In this document: one piece after another, positions 1 through 5,875 of the stretch
How the letters are laid out: each line of letters begins with the position of its first letter
Position numbering within the stretch: position 1 is the first letter of the stretch
Assembly (NCBI GenBank): GCA_023229175.1
Contig: JALNZV010000057.1
Span: 1-5,875, forward strand
Source of the DNA: Tissierellaceae bacterium
GTDB lineage: Bacteria > Bacillota > Clostridia > Tissierellales > Tissierellaceae
DNA: 5,875 nucleotides
Direction: 5' to 3'
Program-made: the position numbers and the translations under genes
The notes under the pieces: model-generated
What the model was told of the DNA's origin: nothing
What the model saw: only the letters and a program-made list of their open reading frames with translations
The model's database searches: none

Positions 1-1421
1 AAGGAGCGGCAATTGGTTCCTATTCCAGGCTATACCAAGGCTCTACCATAAAGCCCAAAGTCAAAATATGGCCCTACAAAACAGTTGAAAATCAATTAAC
101 TGTAAAGAGCGATTTGATTTGGGAGAATAAGGCATCAAAAAGGCTCTTTGGAAGCAGAAATATATCTGGAAGATTTAATACAGATATTACCCCGGAGGTG
201 GCTACTGGACTAGGTTGCAGCATATCCACAGTCATGGGCAGCAAAGGGACGTATTTTGTCAGCAGCGACGAACACGGTATATCCAAAGCCATAAAAAATG
301 CACTGGTGTCGGGGATAATGTCTACGGGGGCTCAAGTAATAGGAGTTAAAGATGTCACCTTGCCCATATGCAGATACGGAGTTAAGCTTCACAGGGCACA
401 GGGAGGTGTCCATGTTTACAGGCATTTTAACAAAGAGGATGAACTTCATATAGAGTTAATAGATAAAAACGGGTCAAATCTAGATAAAAATACCCAAAGG
501 ACAGTGGAAAATACATTGGCTATTGAGAACTTTAAAAGGTGCAGAGCCAATGAAATAAAGGATCCCGTAGATATTGGCAATTTCTCACTAGTCTATTTAA
601 ATGAAGCTATTGGAAGGATAAAAAACAGAGAGAGAATTAAGAAAAAATTAATAAAGGTCCTCATAACCTCCCCTTCAAAGAATATAATTGGCCTTGCAGA
701 AAAGTTTTTCAGCGGAATAGATTGCATCGTTAACGTAGTTGACTACAGGGGCAATATGGGGATAAAAGAATTTCAAGAGGTCATTTTTGAAATGGAGGCA
801 GACCTGGGATTTATATACGGAAGTGATGGTGAAAAGCTCATAGTGGCAGATAGGGAAAATATAATCAGCGACGACAAATATTTTTTGCTTTCTCTGCTAA
901 TAGGGTTTAAAAGCGGCAGCACAGACAAGATAATTGTGCCCTACAACCTGCCTAGGATATCGGAGGAAATAGCAAAAAAGTATAGGGGAAGTGTAATATA
1001 TTCAAAGACCGATATTTCAAATTACCTAGGGGAAATCCAAAGGGGAAATTTAGACTTCCAATACGTATTGAGTTTTGACAATATTTTAGCCTCTGGAACA
1101 ATACTGGACTATATGGCAGGGGAGGATATAAGCCTAAGAGAATTGGCTTCGGAAATACCGGAGTACTACTATTTGAAAAAGGAAATCCCCTGCAGTTGGG
1201 ATTACAAAGGCACTATTATCAGAAAATTAGTAGAGGAAAAGGACAAAAATCTGGAAATGGAAGAGGGAATAAGGTTTACAGACGACAAGGGATGGACATT
1301 GATTATACCTGACGACAGGGGTCCCCATCTAAATATTTACGTAGAGTCTCCGAAGGAAGAATATGCAGAAGAGCTGTTTACATTTTATGATGACAAGATT
1401 AAAAAATTAATGAAGTTGTAA
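1..1421 (+). CDS. Sugar-nucleotidyltransferase / phosphomannomutase-like two-domain protein, C-terminal part (5' truncated by window)
   Basis: The frame is open from base 3 to the TAA at 1419-1421 (472 visible codons; numbering v1 = codon at 3), so the true start lies upstream. v1-37 look like the end of a left-handed beta-helix (GAAIGSY, then IKPKVKIWPYKTVE), as found after the nucleotidyltransferase domain of mannose-1-phosphate guanylyltransferase-like fusions. v48 onward is a phosphohexomutase fold: LFGSRNISGRF near v48-58 matches the family's opening LFG-x-R-G motif, and IPCSWDYKG in the C-terminal part is typical of this fused subfamily. The mutase catalytic loops are degenerate: the phosphoserine loop reads YRHFNK (v139-144), the metal loop GSDGEK (v273-278), and the phosphate loop DDRGPHLN (v437-444). 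Known members make NDP-sugars (GDP-mannose type) in the cytoplasm. The exact sugar and nucleotide cannot be told, because the nucleotidyltransferase domain is outside the window. A second in-frame TAA follows at 1428-1430. Confidence 0.85.
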   Translation, partial: GAAIGSYSRLYQGSTIKPKVKIWPYKTVENQLTVKSDLIWENKASKRLFGSRNISGRFNTDITPEVATGLGCSISTVMGSKGTYFVSSDEHGISKAIKNALVSGIMSTGAQVIGVKDVTLPICRYGVKLHRAQGGVHVYRHFNKEDELHIELIDKNGSNLDKNTQRTVENTLAIENFKRCRANEIKDPVDIGNFSLVYLNEAIGRIKNRERIKKKLIKVLITSPSKNIIGLAEKFFSGIDCIVNVVDYRGNMGIKEFQEVIFEMEADLGFIYGSDGEKLIVADRENIISDDKYFLLSLLIGFKSGSTDKIIVPYNLPRISEEIAKKYRGSVIYSKTDISNYLGEIQRGNLDFQYVLSFDNILASGTILDYMAGEDISLRELASEIPEYYYLKKEIPCSWDYKGTIIRKLVEEKDKNLEMEEGIRFTDDKGWTLIIPDDRGPHLNIYVESPKEEYAEELFTFYDDKIKKLMKL

Positions 1422-1435
1422 ACAATTTAAACTGG

Positions 1436-1441
1436 AAAGGA
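1436..1441 (+). promoter_or_regulatory. Ribosome binding site of the glucan synthase gene
   Basis: AAAGGA, within the purine-rich run GGAAAGGAAAAG at 1434-1445, lies six bases before the ATG at 1448. It fits a Firmicute Shine-Dalgarno site and supports that ATG as the start. The frame is also open further upstream, but only by overlapping the previous gene. The whole intergenic gap is 26 bases, too short for a separate terminator and promoter, so the two genes are probably co-transcribed. Confidence 0.75.
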
Positions 1442-1447
1442 AAAGAT

Positions 1448-4400
1448 ATGTGGCCAATTATAAAAGACGACAAGACAAATATAGATTTATCTTTGTACAG
1501 GACTAAAGGAAAGGCTAATGTAAAAGGCTTTCTGCTAAATAGACTAGAAAATTCATTTAAGGACATTAGAAAAAATTACAAAATATTAAATGCTGGGGCA
1601 TCCAAAGGCAAGAAAGTCCCAGTAGGAAGCCAGTGGATACTGGACAATTTCTACTATATAGAACAAAAATATATTGAACTGAAAAATGGACTGAAAAGGA
1701 ATAAAAAGATAGTGGTAAACGTAGTAGAAACTGGCATCTTCAAAGGGTATCCCAGGGCATATGTCCTAGCCATAGATAATATTTCAAATATAAATGCCAA
1801 TATAGCAGAGGATAGCCTGATAGACTTTGTAAATTTAGTCCAAAAAGAGGGGATACTTACCCTTGAAGAGATATACCACCTTCCCAGTTTTATGAACCTT
1901 GGGCTTTTGCAGCATATACAAAATGTATTGGGGGATATAATCCAAGTATATAGAAGGTGGGAAGAAATCGATGGATTGGATTTATTATCGGATGAAATAT
2001 TGGACGGAATTCTGTCCAGGGTTCACCTAATGAGCCCTACGGAAATCGAAAGGCTAAGGAGGAGGGTCAAGGAGGAAACCAATTCATCAAAAGACATACT
2101 GGAGAAGATTGACAAAAAACTAGATTATCTAGGCAGCAGCGTAAAAGACTTGCTTGAAAATGAATATGGAAGGTATTCTCAATTTGAAATTTACCTAAAA
2201 TACGGCATTACAGGACTTAGGGCCATCTCCGACTTAAATTGGGAAAGGATATTTGACAATATTTCTTTGGTAGAGAAGACCATCAAAGAGGATCCGATGG
2301 GTATTTACGATTATATGGATCGCAGCTCAAAAAACCTTTACAGATTTAGAATACAGGAATTGTCGTATAAATTTAATGTCCAGGAGATATATATTGCAAA
2401 AAAGGCTGTAGAATTGGCAAGAAAATCATTTGACGAGGGCATAGAGGACAAACGATCACACATTGGATATTACCTCCTAGACAAAGGAATGAAAAAACTA
2501 GGGGAAGAATTTAAAGAAAGTGTAAATGGTGAAAAATTAACTGGGATAGGAGTGGGGCAGTACATGTTTTTAGCCGTACTTCTCTCCATTGCATTGTCAT
2601 TTTTATTCTCCAACTTCGCCTACATAGGGGGAAGGTCAGCGGCATTGTTTTTGAGCCTAGTACCTATATCGGCCATATCCATCAGCATTGTCAACGACAT
2701 ATTAATGGGGACTCATAAACCCAAGGTAATTCCCAAAATAGAATTTCAAATAATACCTAAGGAGTATTCGACCTTTGTAGTAGTACCTTGTTTGCTGCCA
2801 AACCCCCAGAGGCTAGATGAATTGGCAAAGTCTCTGGAGACTGCTTATCTATCCAATAAGGATGAAAACATCTACTTTGGCATACTAGGTGATTTCACAG
2901 ATGGCAACGAGGAACACGCCGAAGGAGATGAGGAAATAACCTCAAAAGGCCTAAGATTAATAGATGAACTAAATGCAAAATACAGTGGAGATAGGAATAG
3001 GTTTTACTATTTTCACAGGGGGAGGACATTTTCAAAAACCCAGGGGAAGTGGATGGGATGGGAAAGAAAAAGGGGCTCTCTAGTTGAATTTAACGGACTT
3101 TTGATGGGAGAGGATACAACCTTTGACATCATATCCCAAGACGTTTCGGGCTTGGGCATAAGATATGTAATTACTTTGGATGCTGATACAAAACTGCCCA
3201 TAAATGCTGCAAAAAAGCTTATAGGAACCTTGGGACATCCACTAAATCAGGCGGTCCTAGGAGAGGGAGAGAAAACAGTAAAGTCGGGATATGGCATAAT
3301 CCAGCCTAGAATAATAGTGGATACTCCGTCTTCTAACAAGTCCCTCTTTACTAGAATATTCGCCGAAAGAGGGGGAATAGACTCCTATAGCGGGGCCATT
3401 TCCGATTTATATCAGGATATATTTGGGGAAGGGATATTTACTGGAAAGGGGATTTACGATTTAAAAGTCTTTCACCACATATTGAAAGAAAATATCCCTG
3501 AAAATAGGGTCCTAAGCCACGACCTCTTGGAGGGAAGTTATTTAAGGACGGGGCTGGCCACGGATATTTTTTTAATAGACGGTTTCCCTGAAAAATACGA
3601 CTCCTACATCATGAGGCAGCACCGCTGGGTAAGGGGAGATTGGCAGCTAATTAAATGGCTATATGGCAAGAAAGGCAGGGAAATCTCCACATTGTCAAAG
3701 TGGAAGATACTGGACAACATGAGAAGGTCCCTTGTACCGATTATGTTATTGATTTTAATATGGAGCATAGGTATTTATCCCATTAATGTATATGTCTGGT
3801 CGGTATCGGTCATTTTAATGCTTTTTTATCCCCTAATAACCATGGGAATAAAGTACTTGTTTAGCGGGGACCAAGGGAAAGAAAATATAAGGCTCCACGG
3901 CAATCAAATAAGGGGATACAAGGTCCACTTATATAGAGGTTTGTTGTCTTTTCTATTCCTTCCCTATGAAGGATTCATGATGTTAGATGCCATATTAAGG
4001 AGCCTATATAGGGTTTTTCTATCTAAAAGGAACCTGCTGGAATGGACCACTTCCTTTGATGTGGAAAAGAAAACAGAAAATACCCTGCGGGGATACCTAA
4101 GGAAGATGAAATTAAATACTGTAATAGGGGCTTCTTTAATTGTGTTTACATACATTCTTCAATCTGAAAACTTTGTTTTAAGTTTATTGATTGGTATTCC
4201 CTGGGTATTTGGACCCGCAATAGGTTTTTATATAAGTAGAGAAGAGGAAGATGAGAGGGATGAAATAAAGGGGGAGGATATAGAACTTCTGCGTTCCATT
4301 GGGGAAAGGACCTGGAACTTCTACAGGGAAACTACTGACGAAAAAAACAATTACCTACCGCCAGATAATTTTCAGGAATACCCCTACAATGGCACTGCCA

Positions 4401-5875
4401 ACAGAACTTCCCCTACCAATATAGGGCTTTATCTGCTGTCCATTGTATCCAGCAGGGACTTGGGATATATAGATACAGGGGAAATGGTAGACTTAATTGA
4501 TTTAACCATTTCGACCCTTGAAAAGTTAGAGAAATGGGAGGGACATCTATACAATTGGTACGATACTGAAACTCTAAAGCCTTTAAAGCCCGTATTCGTA
4601 TCTACAGTGGATAGCGGCAATCTACTGGCATACCTAATAGTCCTGAAGGAAGGCATAAAGGAGTATTTAGGGGACTTAGAAGAAGGGGAGAGGGATTTAA
4701 TTCCTAGAGTCAATAAATTAATAGAGGATACGGATCTAAGACCTCTATTCAACTGGGAAAAGCAGCTATTTCACATCGGCTACGATTTAGAGGAGGGAAA
4801 ATTGCTCAATATATACTACGATCTTTTAGCATCGGAGGCCAGAACCACTTCATATATAGCCATATCCAGGGGAGAAGTGCCCCCTGACCATTGGCACCGA
4901 TTGGGCAAACACCTAGTGAGGGAGGAGGGATATATTTCCCTAGTATCTTGGACTGGGACCATGTTCGAATATTTGATGCCCATATTAAACATGAAAAGCA
5001 TTAAAAATACGCTTCTCCACGAAACTTACAAGACTTCTGTACAAATTCAAAAAAATTACGGAAATGGGAAGGGAATCCCATGGGGGATGTCGGAATCGGG
5101 ATATTTTGCCTTCGACCCACAGTTTAATTATCAATACAAGGCCTTTGGCGTACCAAAATTGGGATTTAAAAGGGGATTAAAGGAAGAACTGGTCATATCC
5201 CCCTACTCTACTTTCTTGGCTTTGGGCTTGGACTATAATGGAGCCATGGAAAATATAAGGAAGATGATATCGGAGGGTTTTCAAGGGAAATATGGGTTTT
5301 ATGAGGCTATAGACTACACAGTAAATAGGCTTCCAAAGCACCTGAAAAGAGGTATCGTAAGGTCCTATATGAGCCACCATCAGGGTATGATATTTGCCTC
5401 TATAAACAACTTTTTAAACGACGATATCATAGTCAATAGGTTTCACGAAAATCCAATTATGAAATGCGGTGAATACTTGCTTCAGGAAAAGGTGCCAGAT
5501 AAGTTTCACTTGTCAAAGGAACACGAAAGTCAAAGTGAAATCCTATTCTATAGGGATAAGGATTTGCTGTGGAACAGCAGGCAATACGGCATGGAGGCCC
5601 TGCAGGACTTAAAATGCCATATACTGTCATCGGGATCCTATTCCATGATGGTAAATACATTTGGCGAAGGGTACTCAAAGGGCGGGGATACGTTTATCAA
5701 CAGGTGGAGAAAAGACTTCTTATCTAATCCCTACGGCCAGTTTATATATCTAAGGGACTTAAAGAGCAATAAAATCTGGTCTACAACCTATGCCCCCACA
5801 TTTGCGATGCCAGATGAGTATAAGGTTCATTTCTCCACCGACAAGGTAAGCTTCATCAGAAGAGATGGAGATATA
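1448..5875 (+). CDS. ndvB: Cyclic beta-1,2-glucan synthase (NdvB/ChvB/Cgs family), N-terminal half (3' truncated by window)
   Basis: The frame is open for 1476 codons from the ATG at 1448 to the window end with no stop. Family members usually run to about 2,800 residues, so roughly half is seen. Order of parts: cytoplasmic N-region (QWILDNFYYIE 62-72, YPRAYVLA 101-108, LTLEEIYHLP 137-146); membrane segments about 372-392 and 398-420; GT84 domain about 443-734 with WMGWERKRG (535-543), DAD (578-580), SHDLLEG (690-696) and RQHRWVRGDWQ (723-733); membrane segments about 762-777, 781-800, 889-905 and 909-929; cyclisation domain about 950-1352; then the start of the C-terminal module. Known members are inner-membrane proteins that polymerise glucose from UDP-glucose, export the chain and cyclise it, with a C-terminal phosphorylase-like module controlling ring size. 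The symbol is given by family homology, as the gene is ndvB, chvB or cgs in different bacteria. Family assignment is firm; that the product is cyclic beta-1,2-glucan is inferred. Confidence 0.92.
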   Translation, partial: MWPIIKDDKTNIDLSLYRTKGKANVKGFLLNRLENSFKDIRKNYKILNAGASKGKKVPVGSQWILDNFYYIEQKYIELKNGLKRNKKIVVNVVETGIFKGYPRAYVLAIDNISNINANIAEDSLIDFVNLVQKEGILTLEEIYHLPSFMNLGLLQHIQNVLGDIIQVYRRWEEIDGLDLLSDEILDGILSRVHLMSPTEIERLRRRVKEETNSSKDILEKIDKKLDYLGSSVKDLLENEYGRYSQFEIYLKYGITGLRAISDLNWERIFDNISLVEKTIKEDPMGIYDYMDRSSKNLYRFRIQELSYKFNVQEIYIAKKAVELARKSFDEGIEDKRSHIGYYLLDKGMKKLGEEFKESVNGEKLTGIGVGQYMFLAVLLSIALSFLFSNFAYIGGRSAALFLSLVPISAISISIVNDILMGTHKPKVIPKIEFQIIPKEYSTFVVVPCLLPNPQRLDELAKSLETAYLSNKDENIYFGILGDFTDGNEEHAEGDEEITSKGLRLIDELNAKYSGDRNRFYYFHRGRTFSKTQGKWMGWERKRGSLVEFNGLLMGEDTTFDIISQDVSGLGIRYVITLDADTKLPINAAKKLIGTLGHPLNQAVLGEGEKTVKSGYGIIQPRIIVDTPSSNKSLFTRIFAERGGIDSYSGAISDLYQDIFGEGIFTGKGIYDLKVFHHILKENIPENRVLSHDLLEGSYLRTGLATDIFLIDGFPEKYDSYIMRQHRWVRGDWQLIKWLYGKKGREISTLSKWKILDNMRRSLVPIMLLILIWSIGIYPINVYVWSVSVILMLFYPLITMGIKYLFSGDQGKENIRLHGNQIRGYKVHLYRGLLSFLFLPYEGFMMLDAILRSLYRVFLSKRNLLEWTTSFDVEKKTENTLRGYLRKMKLNTVIGASLIVFTYILQSENFVLSLLIGIPWVFGPAIGFYISREEEDERDEIKGEDIELLRSIGERTWNFYRETTDEKNNYLPPDNFQEYPYNGTANRTSPTNIGLYLLSIVSSRDLGYIDTGEMVDLIDLTISTLEKLEKWEGHLYNWYDTETLKPLKPVFVSTVDSGNLLAYLIVLKEGIKEYLGDLEEGERDLIPRVNKLIEDTDLRPLFNWEKQLFHIGYDLEEGKLLNIYYDLLASEARTTSYIAISRGEVPPDHWHRLGKHLVREEGYISLVSWTGTMFEYLMPILNMKSIKNTLLHETYKTSVQIQKNYGNGKGIPWGMSESGYFAFDPQFNYQYKAFGVPKLGFKRGLKEELVISPYSTFLALGLDYNGAMENIRKMISEGFQGKYGFYEAIDYTVNRLPKHLKRGIVRSYMSHHQGMIFASINNFLNDDIIVNRFHENPIMKCGEYLLQEKVPDKFHLSKEHESQSEILFYRDKDLLWNSRQYGMEALQDLKCHILSSGSYSMMVNTFGEGYSKGGDTFINRWRKDFLSNPYGQFIYLRDLKSNKIWSTTYAPTFAMPDEYKVHFSTDKVSFIRRDGDI
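2561..2710 (+). other. First membrane-segment pair of the glucan synthase
   Basis: Residues about 372-392 (starting YMFLAVLLSIAL) and 398-420 (AALFLSLVPISAISISIV) are two hydrophobic stretches separated by a short IGGRS turn. No hydrophobic segment was seen in the roughly 370 residues before them, so that N-terminal region is predicted to be soluble and cytoplasmic, as in characterised family members. Boundaries were judged by eye. Confidence 0.75.
2774..3649 (+). other. GT84 glycosyltransferase domain of the glucan synthase
   Basis: Residues about 443-734 begin with the strand FVVVPCLLPN and carry the processive GT-A signature of widely spaced D, DxD, D/E and (Q/R)xxRW. The candidates are D482 or D485 in GDFTDG, DAD at 578-580 inside YVITLDADTKLP, D692 or E695 in SHDLLEG, and R723-Q-H-R-W727. 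WMGWERKRG (535-543) followed by EFN (547-549) is a hallmark of this family. All the expected motifs are present, so the transferase is predicted to be active, using UDP-glucose on the cytoplasmic face. Residue assignments come from motif memory, not an alignment. Confidence 0.85.
3731..4234 (+). other. Second membrane-segment cluster of the glucan synthase
   Basis: Hydrophobic stretches lie at residues about 762-777, 781-800, 889-905 and 909-929. Between them is an amphipathic stretch, about 828-858, leading to SKRNLLEWTT (859-868), which is strongly conserved in the family. With the first pair this gives six membrane segments, the number reported for the Brucella synthase. The stretch near 832-846 is fairly hydrophobic and could be a seventh or re-entrant segment. 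Boundaries are approximate. Confidence 0.7.
4295..5503 (+). other. Glucoamylase-like cyclisation domain (PF10091/GH189 type) of the glucan synthase
   Basis: Residues about 950-1352 carry the family string of motifs: ERTWNFY (953-959), YLPPDNFQE (969-977), NRTSPTNIGL (985-994), GHLYNWYDT (1032-1040), VSTVDSGNL (1051-1059), SEARTTSYIAISRGE (1129-1143), SWTGTMFEYLMP (1167-1178), IPWGMSESGY (1210-1219), YGFYEAIDY (1282-1290), SYMSHHQGM (1306-1314) and LLQEKVP (1344-1350). In studied synthases this domain closes linear beta-1,2-glucan into a ring by transglycosylation. The invariant glutamates E1130 and E1216 are the candidates for the catalytic pair (inference). The domain looks intact, with no gap or frameshift. 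Confidence 0.85.
5555..5875 (+). other. Start of the C-terminal beta-sandwich / GH94-like module of the glucan synthase (partial)
   Basis: Residues about 1370-1476 resemble the beta-sandwich that opens the C-terminal half of the family. Visible motifs are SGSYSMMVN, GEGYSKGGDTFINRWRKD (1406-1423), GQFIYLRD (1430-1437) and KIWSTTYAPT (1442-1451). In known members a second such module and a GH94 phosphorylase-like catalytic domain follow, but these are beyond the window. Whether the complete C-terminus is present in this genome cannot be judged. Confidence 0.7.

Noticed and set aside
114..116. TTG as the start codon of the first gene
   Set aside because: There is no clear Shine-Dalgarno site before it, and the frame is open with homologous-looking sequence up to the window edge, so it is an internal leucine codon.
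210..449. Reverse-strand 79-codon open frame
   Set aside because: It is antisense to the mutase-like domain of the first gene and has no protein-family features.
1422..1447. A promoter, terminator or riboswitch between the two genes
   Set aside because: The gap is only 26 bases, has no inverted repeat with a T-run, and is explained by the ribosome binding site.
3013..3201. Reverse-strand short open frame, like several others at 3964-4155, 4816-5001, 5177-5380 and 5457-5678
   Set aside because: All are antisense to the intact synthase gene, short and of low-complexity shadow composition; none shows a domain or start signal.
4429..4752. 107-codon open frame on the reverse strand
   Set aside because: It lies wholly antisense to the well-conserved cyclisation domain, has no recognisable domain and no convincing ribosome site; it is a shadow frame.
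4295..5503. A separate secreted glucoamylase gene
   Set aside because: The region is in the same unbroken frame as the GT84 domain and follows its membrane segments, as in cyclic glucan synthases; it is a domain, not a gene.

Overview
The window is AT-rich (roughly 40% GC by eye). Arg is written almost entirely with AGG/AGA and Ile very often with ATA, and the genes are tightly packed on one strand. This suggests a low-GC Firmicute of the Clostridia/Tissierellia kind. That placement is inferred from codon use and protein style; no rRNA or other taxonomic marker is present.

There are only two genes, both on the + strand and both cut by a window edge. Positions 1-1421 hold the C-terminal 472 codons of a sugar-nucleotidyltransferase of the two-part type (N-terminal nucleotidyltransferase with left-handed beta-helix, then a phosphomannomutase-like domain). 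The nucleotidyltransferase domain itself lies upstream of the window. A 26-base gap containing a Shine-Dalgarno site (AAAGGA, 1436-1441) leads to the second gene. From 1448 to the window end runs one uninterrupted frame of 1476 codons, the first half of a giant membrane protein of the cyclic beta-1,2-glucan synthase family (NdvB/ChvB/Cgs). Its parts appear in the family's order: cytoplasmic N-terminal region, two membrane segments, GT84 glycosyltransferase domain, four further membrane segments, the glucoamylase-like cyclisation domain (GH189 type), and the start of the C-terminal beta-sandwich/GH94-like module, which continues past the window.

The two genes look like one transcription unit: same strand, short gap, and no room for a terminator and promoter between them. 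A working model is that the synthase polymerises glucose from UDP-glucose, exports the chain and closes it into a ring. The upstream protein would provide or regulate a nucleotide sugar, or act in the same envelope-glycan pathway. The link between the two is inference from position only. No RNA genes, mobile elements, CRISPR arrays or notable repeats were seen, and the reverse strand holds only shadow frames. The most notable points are the loss of all recognisable catalytic loops in the phosphomannomutase-like domain and the presence of a complete-looking cyclic glucan synthase front half in an apparently Gram-positive-type genome.
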